From NCBI RefSeq assembly GCF_000160535.1, contig NZ_GG704780.1, positions 547,990 through 611,989 on the forward strand: a stretch of 64,000 nucleotides of DNA, given 5' to 3'. The translations under genes were made by a program, and so were the position numbers. Positions 44,847 through 54,281 of this stretch are shown piece by piece. Position 1 is the first letter of the stretch. Every line of letters starts with the position of its first letter. The stretch is from Hallella bergensis DSM 17361. Lineage in GTDB: Bacteria; Bacteroidota; Bacteroidia; Bacteroidales; Bacteroidaceae. A model generated the notes under the pieces. It was not told the origin of the DNA, searched no databases, and saw only the letters and a program-made list of their open reading frames with translations.

Positions 44847-45920
44847 ATGAACAGATTGTCATTCCTATTCTTGTCGTTATTGATGTGCCTGCACATCCAA
44901 GCCCAGAAACCAACGACATTTCATGTCAGACTCGACAAGGCGTTCCAAGGCAAGGTGTATCTATGCTGTATCAAGGACAGACTCACACAAGTGGATTCTG
45001 TTGAAGTCAACGGATCGGCTTTCTCAATCTCACACAGCATTGACCATCCCGATGAATATACACTGGTAAGCAGGCCCTTCCGCTTTAACACTTCCGTTCT
45101 CGCAGAACCAGGAGTGCAATATACTATCACGATGGAAGGTTCTGATGGAAAAGTTATCCAAGGTGGCAAAGAGCAGGCCCGAATAGATAGTCTTAACTCT
45201 GTCCTTGAGCCATTGAACGACAGTATGCAGGTAATTAGTCAAAAGTATTCCACTCTGAAAGAACAAGGGAAAGATGAGGAAGCTGAGAAATGGCTTGAGC
45301 CAAACAACGCCTTGTTTACACGTGCCGTTGACATCAAAGCAAAATTTATCCAGTCTGACCCGAACAGCTTGGCTGCAATGATAGTAGCCTCTGAGCTGCT
45401 TTCTTCAGACTACCCCCTGCTTTCACGCTTGCATAAAGTTCTTTCATCAAGTCCGTATACATACACCAGGGCATGGAAACGCTTTGATAACGACTTCCGT
45501 CAGGTGTCTGCAAAGTGGATACAGGACAAGGAAGCTCCAGACTTTATCACCAAGGACATTAATGGTAAAGTGGTCAGGTTAAGTGATTTTAGAGGCAAGA
45601 CAGTACTGCTGGATTTCTGGGCATCCTGGTGCCTGCCATGCAGAGCGAAAATGAAAAAGCTGAAAGCCATATATCCAGAGCTCACAAAGCAAGGTATAAC
45701 CGTTGTCAGCATCAGTCTCGACGAGGACATTGAAGCATGGAGGAAAGCAAGCCGTGAGGAAGGAATTTCATGGACAAATACATGCGATGTAGTGCCGTTT
45801 AATAAAAACAAAATAGCACAGGCCTATCAGGTATCATTTATTCCTCAACTGTTTTTGATCAGTCCGCAAGGCTTTATTACAAGTCAAAGTCCAAACTTGA
45901 ATTCTCTTATTAAAAAATAA
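44847..45920 (+). CDS. TlpA-family thioredoxin-like protein with DUF4369-like N-terminus
   Basis: A 357-residue secreted protein. The signal peptide is about residues 1-20. A DUF4369-like beta domain (about 22-110) and a helical linker (about 115-225) lead to a thioredoxin fold (about 230-357). The redox pair is C262-L-P-C265 in DFWASWCLPCRAK. It closes a SusC-SusD operon, as does its 444-residue counterpart at 20115-21449. It is followed by a clear terminator. A periplasmic thiol-disulfide function is known for the family; its link to the imported substrate is inference. Confidence 0.88.
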   Translation: MNRLSFLFLSLLMCLHIQAQKPTTFHVRLDKAFQGKVYLCCIKDRLTQVDSVEVNGSAFSISHSIDHPDEYTLVSRPFRFNTSVLAEPGVQYTITMEGSDGKVIQGGKEQARIDSLNSVLEPLNDSMQVISQKYSTLKEQGKDEEAEKWLEPNNALFTRAVDIKAKFIQSDPNSLAAMIVASELLSSDYPLLSRLHKVLSSSPYTYTRAWKRFDNDFRQVSAKWIQDKEAPDFITKDINGKVVRLSDFRGKTVLLDFWASWCLPCRAKMKKLKAIYPELTKQGITVVSISLDEDIEAWRKASREEGISWTNTCDVVPFNKNKIAQAYQVSFIPQLFLISPQGFITSQSPNLNSLIKK

Positions 45921-45928
45921 ATTATCGT

Positions 45929-45977
45929 GTAGGAGGTAGATACTAATCGCAAGTACTTACCTCCTACTTTTGTATTT
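45929..45977 (+). terminator. Intrinsic terminator of the STN-SusC operon
   Basis: GTAGGAGGTA (45929-45938) pairs perfectly with TACCTCCTAC (45958-45967), loop 19 nt, and is followed by TTTTGTATTT. Confidence 0.75.
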
Positions 45978-46079
45978 ACAGGTCTTTCACATCACCGTAC
46001 GCTCCGTCTGGGATACGGAGGTTTTTGCTTTCTCACCTCGCGATATGTAGGAAGTTATTTTTTAGAGTTATATCACTTT

Positions 46080-48707
46080 TTACATGTTCTTAAAAATCCT
46101 GACGGCATTCAGTATGGTGTTGCCTTGAGTTGATTTGAAATTAATGGTCAGGCCCTTTCCACCACTTACGTTCACTATAAACTTCCTGATAACCGGGCGG
46201 GCGGGGAATAGCTCCTTGCTCATCGCATGATCGGAGAGCATCTCAACATCGTTGATCGTTACCGAGAAGCTGCGTTGATGTATTTGCTCCGGGGCAGAAG
46301 AGCCGCTGCCCAGATTATAAAGCAAAGCCCCGGCAGGCTTCTTACCGTCCAACTCCGACCAATAAAGACTTACGCTGTATTGCCCATCGGGAATGTCGGC
46401 CTTGAAGCTTTCGATTCCAACACGTTGTGTCTGGAAAACAGGGTCGTGTTCCGTTCCTTCTATATTGATGTCAGAACCGAGATTTAAGCCTTTACGATAA
46501 GGCTTTCCTCCAACATATCCCCAACTGCCAACACTGTATTCTTGCTCCGGAATCCAGCACACGCCGCCCTCGCGGTCTTCATAATACCGGTCGGAGCCCA
46601 GCATCACATTCAGTCCCTTTGTCGGGAAGTTTTGTTGTGTGAGACGCTTTCCTACTACACTGAAGTGGGGATAAATCACATCGCGCATTGTTTTGCCGTC
46701 CCTTGTTGCCACGGCTTCTATGCAGTTTCGCCCGTCTGCAAAGGGCACCCTGAACTCTGCCGTGCAATCTGCAACATCCTTCGTTCCAATACTTTTACCA
46801 TTAACGATCAACTCCACCTGTGAGGCATTGGTATATACCGGCACGGTTTGCAGACACTGTACCTGACCTTCCCCGGCCACACCGGCACGCCATTTCCATT
46901 CACGATTGCCTATATTCAGCATTGGCTGCGTGCTCAATGAGGCTTGATAATAGAGATAGACGTCCTTCAACTCACGATCCAATCCGGCCAATCCCTTGTT
47001 GTTGACATGTGGCACGGCATCGCCCCTTGTTTCGGAATAGAAGTCGTTGAGGTTCCATACGCATGCGCCGGCAACAAACGGGCGCTTCTGAATTTCGTTG
47101 AGGTAGTGCTTATGATACACCACCGCATACTCCTGCGAGAAATCGAATTGCTCGGGGTGGTATGAGTGCAGACGGGGATCGGCGCCGGCTCCATACTCCG
47201 TAACCATGAGAATCTTATCGGGGTGCAAGCCATGCAGGCGGTCGAGTGTGCGCTGGAAAGCGTTGATGTCTCTCTCATACCAGCCCGCATACAGGTTCCA
47301 CCCCTGTATCATCGGCAGCTCGGTAATGCCACACTTGCTGTATCTTTCGTATGCATTGTGATAAGCCATCATGGTATAACGCGTGGGGTCTGTATGCCGA
47401 ATGAGTGTCTCCAGCGTGCTCGCCACATGATAAACCGACTTGAAATAAGTTTCCATACGGGCACTGTCCAATTGCGGCAACCTCAACAACACCTCGTTCA
47501 TGTATGCCCAAATGATGACAGATGGGTGATTATAGTTCTGCTTGATCATCTCCTTGGCCATCTGGACGGAATTGCTCAAGAAAGCATCGCTCCCCGTCAC
47601 ACCATTCACAACAGGTATTTCCACAGACGTAAGAATGCCCAGCTTGTCGCACATTTCCATCACCACTGGGTCTTGTGGATAATGAGATACGCGGAGGAAG
47701 TTGCCGCCCATTTCCTTCAGTTCCATCACATCTCTCACGTGAATCTCATCAGGCAGCGCATTGCCCTTGTTCTGATAGTCCTGATGTCGGGAGGTTCCGA
47801 TCAGCTTGACATGTTTTCCGTTCAGGACGAACCCCTTGTCCGGGTCGAAAGCAAACGTACGAATACCCAACGGACTGACGCAACAATCGATCACCGCCTG
47901 GGTCTTCTCGTCTATCAACTCGGTCTTTACCTGATACATATACGGTGCCGACACATCCCAAAGATGCGGGTTTCTCACCTTCAGTTCCTGCTCATTACGC
48001 GTCTGCTCCGTATTCGCCTTGAGCCTGAGTTTGCCGGAAGCGGTTGCCACAACTCGGTTGTCGGAATCGATAATCGAGTGTTGCACCCGAATGTTCCTTG
48101 CCTCCTGGGTGGCATTGTCAACAAGCGACAGAATATGAACAGTGGCCAAATCTTCCCTGACCTCCTTGCTCCTGACATACACTCCGGATGTTGCTTCATC
48201 GTCATGCGACAAGTGCACAGGATTGACAAACTGCAAATACACATCGCGATAGATGCCCCCATAGAAATTGAAATCGGCAGAGAGGGGCGGAATGTCGGGC
48301 TGGTGGGAATTGTCTACAACAACCCGAAACTGATTGTCGGCTCCAAAAGTGACATGCGGAGTGATGTCGAAGCAAAACCGGGTGTAGCCTCCCTTGTGTT
48401 CGCCAACACGCGTCCCGTTTACATAGACAGTAGTAACCTGATTGGCACCCTCGAAATAAATGAGCACTCTTTTCGACTGTTGAGCCTGGTCTATAAACAC
48501 CGATTTGGTATATTCCCTTGTTCCCCTCAAATATCCTGGGGTGTCGTCCATACAGTCTTGGGCGTTCCAAGTGTGCGGAATGTCCACGGTTTGCCGGTTG
48601 TCGAAAGTCCACCCGGAGTTGATGGTGTAAACCAACCGCTGCTGTGCATGCAGTGCACCTACACAGAGCAACATCAAACACAAAAGTAAAGTTGTTGTTT
48701 TCTTCAT
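46080..48707 (-). CDS. GH2-family beta-galactosidase-like hydrolase with C-terminal malectin-like domain
   Basis: The start at 48707 (MKKTTTLLLCLML) gives 875 residues with a signal peptide; an earlier ATG at 48764 would place 19 odd residues before it. Domains: sugar-binding sandwich (about 40-190), Ig-like domain (about 190-300), TIM barrel (about 305-600), then Ig-like and malectin-like domains (about 610-875). The acid/base Glu lies in VIIWAYMNEV and the nucleophile Glu in LMVTEYGAGAD. The enzyme may be a beta-galactosidase, beta-glucuronidase or related activity. It stands alone between a repeat copy and the STN-SusC operon, so its pathway is uncertain. Confidence 0.9.
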   Translation of the reverse strand: MKKTTTLLLCLMLLCVGALHAQQRLVYTINSGWTFDNRQTVDIPHTWNAQDCMDDTPGYLRGTREYTKSVFIDQAQQSKRVLIYFEGANQVTTVYVNGTRVGEHKGGYTRFCFDITPHVTFGADNQFRVVVDNSHQPDIPPLSADFNFYGGIYRDVYLQFVNPVHLSHDDEATSGVYVRSKEVREDLATVHILSLVDNATQEARNIRVQHSIIDSDNRVVATASGKLRLKANTEQTRNEQELKVRNPHLWDVSAPYMYQVKTELIDEKTQAVIDCCVSPLGIRTFAFDPDKGFVLNGKHVKLIGTSRHQDYQNKGNALPDEIHVRDVMELKEMGGNFLRVSHYPQDPVVMEMCDKLGILTSVEIPVVNGVTGSDAFLSNSVQMAKEMIKQNYNHPSVIIWAYMNEVLLRLPQLDSARMETYFKSVYHVASTLETLIRHTDPTRYTMMAYHNAYERYSKCGITELPMIQGWNLYAGWYERDINAFQRTLDRLHGLHPDKILMVTEYGAGADPRLHSYHPEQFDFSQEYAVVYHKHYLNEIQKRPFVAGACVWNLNDFYSETRGDAVPHVNNKGLAGLDRELKDVYLYYQASLSTQPMLNIGNREWKWRAGVAGEGQVQCLQTVPVYTNASQVELIVNGKSIGTKDVADCTAEFRVPFADGRNCIEAVATRDGKTMRDVIYPHFSVVGKRLTQQNFPTKGLNVMLGSDRYYEDREGGVCWIPEQEYSVGSWGYVGGKPYRKGLNLGSDINIEGTEHDPVFQTQRVGIESFKADIPDGQYSVSLYWSELDGKKPAGALLYNLGSGSSAPEQIHQRSFSVTINDVEMLSDHAMSKELFPARPVIRKFIVNVSGGKGLTINFKSTQGNTILNAVRIFKNM

Positions 48708-48753
48708 AGCTATGAATTGGTCTTTATCGTTAGCAGAATCATAGTACTCCATG

Positions 48754-48761
48754 CAAAAATA
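48754..48761 (-). promoter_or_regulatory. Putative -7 box of the GH2 gene
   Basis: The minus strand reads TATTTTTG, 47 bp upstream of the chosen start at 48707. It overlaps the earlier ATG at 48764, which supports the downstream start. No clear -33 TTG. Confidence 0.4.
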
Positions 48762-48890
48762 CACATTCCTTTCGAAATATATTTGCTTTCATATTTTGTA
48801 TTTTGTATTTCCAGTCTTAAAATATGTTATTCTCAACAAATCGAAATGTTTAAAGCGCAAAACACGGGAACTTTTATGGCATAGGAAGCA

Positions 48891-48970
48891 CCCATTGTAC
48901 ATTATTCATTATACATTATACATTATACATTGTCCATTGTACATTATAAATTATCAATTATCCATTATCT
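48891..48970. repeat. Degenerate tandem repeat of about 10 bp
   Basis: About eight tandem copies of units like ATTATACATT, with variants TTGTACATT and TTATCAATT. AT-rich with no coding potential. Probably a slippage-prone spacer. Confidence 0.7.
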
Positions 48971-48999
48971 TAACAAATTCCCTTCCATGCTTCGCGAAT

Positions 49000-49285
49000 T
49001 TAAAAATATAAACCGTTCGCTCCGAAATACGCAAAATTTGAAGCAATTTGCAGTTGTCTAATAATCAACCACTTAGCCGAATACTGCTTACAACTTCAAT
49101 TTTGTCACCCGCGATTGCATATCGAATGGCAAGACGATAAAGCCCTAAACGCACACCGATCAGGTCTCTCTCGTGCGGTCTTGAAGCCCTCAACGCATGA
49201 TGATCGAATGCTAAACGCATCGTACTCTATATTTTCATGTTGTTTTCGCAGATAATAAACGGCCAAAACATGGCGCATTTCTTTC
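49000..49285 (-). repeat. Dispersed intergenic repeat, copy E (reverse orientation)
   Basis: On the minus strand it begins with GCGCCATG (49276-49269), passes GATGCGTTTA and TGCGTTTAGGGCTT units, and has GCCATTCGATATGCAATCGC at 49130-49111. It ends in the AT-rich inverted-repeat tail (about 49065-49005). It lies inside the 656-bp gap between the GH2 and GH71/99-like genes. The gap otherwise holds only the short tandem repeat. Confidence 0.65.
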
Positions 49286-49363
49286 TATTTACTACAAAAA
49301 CATGCATCTGAAAAATGGTAGTTAATTTTTACACACAACTGGCAACCGCCAATGTCCTTTTCA

Positions 49364-51145
49364 CTATTTATAGAGACTGAACACCATGGAGATATTCCTG
49401 AACTTGCTCCTGCCCTTGAAGAAGAGGAAAGGCTTGTTGTAGGGGAACGACAGGTTTTCCCAGAACAGTTCTATTTTCGCATGTTTCCACGTATTCGAAT
49501 CGTCTGTCCGGAAGTGTGCCACCGTATTATAGGATTCCTTGGGCACCCTGTTGGTCTTGCACCCAATATGAACAAACTCCTGCCCTCTGTCCAAATAATC
49601 GAACTCAAGATACGCCTTGAAATAATGTTGCTGAAACAATACGGTTGCTTTGACGGGCAGCGTGATGGAAAACTCTTCCACACCGGCCTCCGCATCATTC
49701 TGCTTGTGCTTGATGTCCACGTCAAACTCAGACAGTGTCAGCGTCTCCTGTTTGATGCCTTTCATGCGTTCATTGAATTGTTCTTGCAACTGATGAAGTT
49801 GCGTTTCCGCCTCCCGATACTTGCCTGTCGAGATGTTCAGGGCAGCCTTATCGAGCGCGGCCTGTTGGCTTAGGACATCTGCTTTCAGCATCGTCAGGAA
49901 ATAAGCCGTTTTGCGAAGGCTGAACAACTTCTCAGGCAATGCCAAGCCATGATAGTCGGCTTCCATGTCCTTGAACATGGAAGCATACTCCAAAGTGGTC
50001 TGCAATTCACGGTTCCCATTTTCTATCGTAGGCAATATCTCATGCCCTTCGGTAAAGTCGTTCCATGAGGCGATGAACATCATGTCCAGACTATCGGCAC
50101 TCTCCATGCAGAAGTTCCACATGTCGCGATAGGTCTGCCCGTTGTTTCTGGGAATGAAATAAAAGTGCGAGCGTCCCCAGCCGGCACACCCCCTATTGTC
50201 CATGCCGGGCATGGCAAACCCCGACTTGACAACATACTGCGGGTTGGGAGAAAGCCAGACGGAGTCGCGAAAAGGCTTCATAAACTCAATGAGGTCGGCC
50301 TCTGTGGCATAATGGTCGCACTGCGGATGCCGGGCATCACGAGGCCTTACCCGTGCCGGTATCCATGCTGTGGGCACCTCGCCCAGCTGTTCCCACTGCT
50401 TGATCTCCTCGCTGTAGCGCACCGGCATGTAGACATCGTTGCGCAGCTCTCCCCAGTCGGCCCAACGGCGAAGTCCGACGGGAGCCGCCTCTCCGAAGTT
50501 TACCGCAGAGAGCACCTCCCGAAACTCGTCTACCCGGGCACCCGGGCCGAAATGATAGAACACCGGCCGGCCGCAAACGATTGGTGCCGTGGGCGCCGTG
50601 AAGACCGAATCGATAAGATATTGGAAGCATTTGGCCATGTAGGCAGTCTTCGCCTCACGGTTGTTGATTTGTGGATAAATCTTTGTTATCCAGTCGTAAT
50701 ACAACCAACCATCGCACCAATTCACGCCTATTTCGAAGTTATATTTGCGTGCCACGGGCAGCATCGCCTGCAACAGCGTGTTGTTTTCATGAGGAAAGAA
50801 GCCCCACTCGATAAAGAATCCATCTACCCCGGCCGTCTTGGCTAACAGAATTTGATATTCTATATAATCAGGGTCGAGGTCAGACTGCATTCCGAGCGAT
50901 GGGTAAGCTGCGGCGGCAATGTTGTTCCTGCCCGTTTCTTCGTGCAGGATATCAGCATTGTAGCACAGGCTCCTGATGCCCGTAGCCGACTTCTCGGTAT
51001 TGGCATACAATCCCCATCGCCCCAGCTTGCCATCGTGCTGACGGGTGAATCTCACCCCGTGAAAATCTACGTAAACCTTCTTTCCATTCTGCGAAAAGCC
51101 CACGAGAGGCATGAGCAACATCAGGAAGGTCAGCAACTTCTTCAT
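49364..51145 (-). CDS. GH71/GH99-like glycoside hydrolase
   Basis: A 593-residue secreted protein. The signal peptide is about residues 1-18 (ends GFSQ). The catalytic-type barrel covers about 20-400, with the segments GVDGFFIEWGFF (about 109-120) and FIASWNDFTEGHEILPT (about 365-381). The latter is the WN-[DE]-[WF]-TEG pattern of GH71/GH99-like enzymes (alpha-glucanases and endo-alpha-mannosidases). A helical linker (about 415-470) and a C-terminal beta-sandwich (about 475-593) follow. It is the last gene of the ECF-sigma/SusCD locus and its only visible glycoside hydrolase. Substrate therefore open: an alpha-mannan or another alpha-linked host or fungal glycan is possible. Confidence 0.75.
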   Translation of the reverse strand: MKKLLTFLMLLMPLVGFSQNGKKVYVDFHGVRFTRQHDGKLGRWGLYANTEKSATGIRSLCYNADILHEETGRNNIAAAAYPSLGMQSDLDPDYIEYQILLAKTAGVDGFFIEWGFFPHENNTLLQAMLPVARKYNFEIGVNWCDGWLYYDWITKIYPQINNREAKTAYMAKCFQYLIDSVFTAPTAPIVCGRPVFYHFGPGARVDEFREVLSAVNFGEAAPVGLRRWADWGELRNDVYMPVRYSEEIKQWEQLGEVPTAWIPARVRPRDARHPQCDHYATEADLIEFMKPFRDSVWLSPNPQYVVKSGFAMPGMDNRGCAGWGRSHFYFIPRNNGQTYRDMWNFCMESADSLDMMFIASWNDFTEGHEILPTIENGNRELQTTLEYASMFKDMEADYHGLALPEKLFSLRKTAYFLTMLKADVLSQQAALDKAALNISTGKYREAETQLHQLQEQFNERMKGIKQETLTLSEFDVDIKHKQNDAEAGVEEFSITLPVKATVLFQQHYFKAYLEFDYLDRGQEFVHIGCKTNRVPKESYNTVAHFRTDDSNTWKHAKIELFWENLSFPYNKPFLFFKGRSKFRNISMVFSLYK

Positions 51146-51147
51146 GG

Positions 51148-52113
51148 CTATGGCTGATTAATCATGATTCTACCCTTGTAAATTCGTGAGCCGTTGAGAC
51201 GGAAAATCTGCTCGCCCTTGTCGTTGACAAGCCCTTCTGCCCACCATTCCTCCGTGGGACTCAACATATATACGCCCTCCGCATCGTTGCATATACCCTT
51301 GATGTCGGGCATGTCGTATATCTTGTCGCAGGTAACTTCCGCCCGGGTCACGTCGATTTTATAAACGGCATGGGCAGCGGTGAGCCAGAGTTTTCCCTTT
51401 TCTCCATATACCGGATAAAGGTCGTGCCCGCCGTTTTCCTTCGCAAAGGTATAGATGCGTTTCTGGTTCAGCAATTTGGGATGGGCAGCATCGTTGTTGT
51501 ATTTGAATCTGAAAACGGCCGTGTTGCCGGCTCTCATAGTGCCCGTGGCATACAGGCATTGCTGCTCCTGGCTCCAGATTACATTGTGGGCATTGCCTAT
51601 CTTCAGCGTATTGGCCTTGGTGCCCAACACCTTTACCGTATCAACCACAAAGGTATTGATCTCCCCTTTCTTGGATTCTGCGGTCACGATGTTGCCATCA
51701 GGAAGCATCTCGGCGGAATGAGGGTTGCCTCCGCAGTTGGCATAGAACATCAGCTTCTTGTCGGCTATGCGTATCAAGGCCACAGCTCCGCCGGATGCCG
51801 TCATCAGAATATACTTGTTGTTATACACCGGCTTGGCTTCGGTTGGGCCTACAAACCACCTCGAGAAACCGGCTGGCACTTTTGCCTCTACGGCTGTCCA
51901 TTCCCAAACTACTTGCTGCGTGGCTGCATCAAGAATGACAATGGCGTTCCTGGCTTGCTCTGCCAGTGCAAACGATTTGGCAGGAAGAGCGGTGAGCGGT
52001 TTGTTAGGGCGTGTGGCCGGACGCTGATAACTCTCATCATCGGTACAGGATTGGAACATGAGTCCCAATCCCAGAACGGTGAGTGATAAAGCCTTTATCT
52101 TGAATCTGTTCAT
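51148..52113 (-). CDS. Beta-propeller-like surface lipoprotein
   Basis: A 321-residue lipoprotein with lipobox MFQSC (Cys about 23). The mature part has repeated four-strand blade-like units (for example ARNAIVILDAATQQVVWEW, GNIVTAESKKGEINTFVVD and GKLWLTAAHAVYKIDV), suggesting a propeller of about six blades. It may belong to the DUF6528 group, but I am not certain. It lies 2 bp before the GH71/99-like gene and 18 bp after the Ig-like lipoprotein gene. A glycan-binding or lyase-like role is possible; no catalytic motif was recognised. Confidence 0.72.
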   Translation of the reverse strand: MNRFKIKALSLTVLGLGLMFQSCTDDESYQRPATRPNKPLTALPAKSFALAEQARNAIVILDAATQQVVWEWTAVEAKVPAGFSRWFVGPTEAKPVYNNKYILMTASGGAVALIRIADKKLMFYANCGGNPHSAEMLPDGNIVTAESKKGEINTFVVDTVKVLGTKANTLKIGNAHNVIWSQEQQCLYATGTMRAGNTAVFRFKYNNDAAHPKLLNQKRIYTFAKENGGHDLYPVYGEKGKLWLTAAHAVYKIDVTRAEVTCDKIYDMPDIKGICNDAEGVYMLSPTEEWWAEGLVNDKGEQIFRLNGSRIYKGRIMINQP

Positions 52114-52131
52114 GATGTATAAACCATTGAA

Positions 52132-53661
52132 TTAGTATTTAGGAAATTTAATCTCTACGATCAGGACAACAGCGGTCTTGTTAGCAAGTCCCAGCTCTTG
52201 CGAACTAACCATCTTGACTACCTTCATGACGCCAATCTTGGCACCGCCTGCCGTGGAGTTCTTGCCTGTTCTGAAAGCAATGATATCACCCTCCTCAAAC
52301 GGTGTGAGCTTGGATATGGTAATATTACTCGACAGAATCTTGGAAATCGAAGCCTTGGTGGCCTTCTCGTAATCAAAGTCGTTCATCTTTGCAAACCGCG
52401 TTCCATTCTTGACGGGAATAGCAGAAAGCTTGCCTGTTGCGCCATTAAACTCCTTGTCTTTCTCGGTATTGTCCATGGAGTAGAGACGCGGAATGGCCTT
52501 CCCGCCGAAGCAATAGAACTTGAAGTCTATGTTCTTGGCATTGGCCTCACTGCCTATTGCATAGTCCACGGAATAGGTCTTCATATCCCTGATCGACACC
52601 ATTCCAAATGCCTCAGGATATTTGCTGTGGGCTGCATTGGCCAACGGTTGACTGCCAACCATGAGAGAACCAACATTCATATCGACATAGACCTTGACAT
52701 AACCAACAGCTTCCTTGCCCGCACGACCATCCGAAACAACAACCTTCAGCATGTAGGCGGCATCAGAGATTTTCATCTTGGGAGCAATGTCCAACTCGTG
52801 GTCATTGGCCTTGTTTTCCTCGAAGAGCAGGTTCTCACCATCTGCTGTCTGCTCATAAACCTTGATTGAACGCACACCCCTTACCGATGAAATCTTCATC
52901 GGGACACCTGTCTGTATGTCTGAAGTGGTATTGATGGCGCGGGTGGGCAACGTAAGCGAAGGAATGGGCAGGGTCTTATAGGTTACCGGCAGGGTGGAAA
53001 CTGTGATGTTGCCATATATGTCAGTCACTTTCACCTTGAAGCCCTTGTCGCCCTCTTTGTATTCTATCATCTCGTCGAAGGTGTATTCCTTTTCACCATC
53101 CAGCTCTGCAACGCCCTTAGAGGTCTGTCCATCCGCAGACACCAGATACATTTCCACATGCTTGATACCGGCGTCCGACTTAACCACATACGTGGTACGC
53201 GGAATCTGCGGATTCTCATCCATTTCGTCATAGACGATTGCTGCTGGCGTGAAAGTAATCTCCGGCCGGCTGAACACGTCAATAACAGAAAGTTTCAAGG
53301 TGTCTTCCGTCACCTGATTCTTGCGGTCCGTGGCTTTAACAATAATGCTCTCGAAATCTGCACGATACTCCGGGGTAACGGCAAGGCTGTAGGCATTGTC
53401 GTCAAAGAAATCCGTTATGGTCTTGTAATCTTCTATCCCTTCGGCTGTCTTGATCTTAACGGAAATCTCGCTGAGTCCTACCTCCGACCTGACAATGGCT
53501 ATCACGGGAAGATTATCTATCTTGTTGAGATCTATCGAAAGACTTTCCATGGGGAAATTGATGACAGGAGGCAATGTTCCCGTCGGCAGATCGTCTTTAT
53601 CCGAACAAGCTGCAAACAGCAGACAAAGTCCGATTAGAAAATAATATAGTTTATCTTTCAT
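52132..53661 (-). CDS. Multi-domain Ig-like surface lipoprotein (SGBP-like)
   Basis: The start at 53661 (MKDKLYYFLIGLCLLFAAC, Cys19) gives 509 residues; an earlier ATG at 53703 adds a poor leader. After an acidic linker it holds about three to four Ig-like domains (LSVIDVFSRPEITFTP marks one border near residue 130, YKTLPIPSLTLP another near 230). A C-terminal beta domain of about 170 residues follows. The layout is that of surface glycan-binding proteins encoded after SusD. No catalytic residues are apparent. Family not recognised at the sequence level. Confidence 0.75.
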   Translation of the reverse strand: MKDKLYYFLIGLCLLFAACSDKDDLPTGTLPPVINFPMESLSIDLNKIDNLPVIAIVRSEVGLSEISVKIKTAEGIEDYKTITDFFDDNAYSLAVTPEYRADFESIIVKATDRKNQVTEDTLKLSVIDVFSRPEITFTPAAIVYDEMDENPQIPRTTYVVKSDAGIKHVEMYLVSADGQTSKGVAELDGEKEYTFDEMIEYKEGDKGFKVKVTDIYGNITVSTLPVTYKTLPIPSLTLPTRAINTTSDIQTGVPMKISSVRGVRSIKVYEQTADGENLLFEENKANDHELDIAPKMKISDAAYMLKVVVSDGRAGKEAVGYVKVYVDMNVGSLMVGSQPLANAAHSKYPEAFGMVSIRDMKTYSVDYAIGSEANAKNIDFKFYCFGGKAIPRLYSMDNTEKDKEFNGATGKLSAIPVKNGTRFAKMNDFDYEKATKASISKILSSNITISKLTPFEEGDIIAFRTGKNSTAGGAKIGVMKVVKMVSSQELGLANKTAVVLIVEIKFPKY

Positions 53662-53668
53662 GGCTCTT

Positions 53669-54280
53669 TTATTTTTGGTAATAACAGTAATTGTCGAGTA
53701 CATGCATCACACCATTGGTAACGATGATGTTGCTCTTCCTCACATTGCGTTGTGGAGACTTGCCGTTGCTGCCAGCCTGATTGATGAGCACCTTTCCAAC
53801 AGCAGCCTGCCAGGGATTCTTCCATACGCACATGGTCATCAGTCCCTGCTCTCCCTTGAGCATGGTCAGCACGTACATCGGCTCTACATCGAGCTGGCCG
53901 TACGAGCTGTAAGCACCATCCACAATATGATACAAGAGCATATCCCTGACTGTGGAAAGGTCGCACGATGTGATAGTTTCCTCGCCGGGGAACACATTCT
54001 CCATATAACTCTTCATGGCCGTGTTGCTCAACGCAAGAAAAGTGTAAGGCTGGGCCGACTGGGTGTAGTACGCTTTCAGATCTGCATACTCAATGGCAGC
54101 CATGAACATCGAGAACTCCTCATTATTATCCTGTAAGTATTCCCAGGCCGTCTTGTCCACTCGCATATCGGCTACAGAGGCCTTGTAGTCGTAGTCTTTC
54201 TGTAAATCCAGATCACAACTCATGAGCAGGGCACATGACAAGCACAAAATGCCATATATCGTTTTCATATATTTCTGCAT
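53669..54280 (-). CDS. Fasciclin (FAS1) domain lipoprotein
   Basis: The start at 54280 gives 203 residues, and the ATG at 54268 is also plausible; the frame opens at 54295. The lipobox is LLMSC (Cys about 22). A single FAS1 domain covers about 50-200: YTFLALSNTAMKSY (box 1), MLLYHIVDG and SNIIVTNGVMHVLD (box 2, conserved NGxxHxxD). FAS1 domains bind proteins or polysaccharides in adhesion. The gene follows SusD with almost no gap (earlier starts would overlap it), so translation is probably coupled. In this locus a surface-binding accessory role is likely. Confidence 0.85.
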   Translation of the reverse strand: MQKYMKTIYGILCLSCALLMSCDLDLQKDYDYKASVADMRVDKTAWEYLQDNNEEFSMFMAAIEYADLKAYYTQSAQPYTFLALSNTAMKSYMENVFPGEETITSCDLSTVRDMLLYHIVDGAYSSYGQLDVEPMYVLTMLKGEQGLMTMCVWKNPWQAAVGKVLINQAGSNGKSPQRNVRKSNIIVTNGVMHVLDNYCYYQK

Positions 54281-54281
54281 A

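Noticed and set aside
47166..48689. Long open frame (507 codons) on the plus strand opposite the GH2 gene
   Set aside because: It lies entirely antisense to a well-supported enzyme gene and has no recognisable domains. Its length follows from codon usage of the real gene.
48891..48970. CRISPR array
   Set aside because: Units are about 10 bp, directly adjacent and degenerate, with no spacers and no cas genes in the window.
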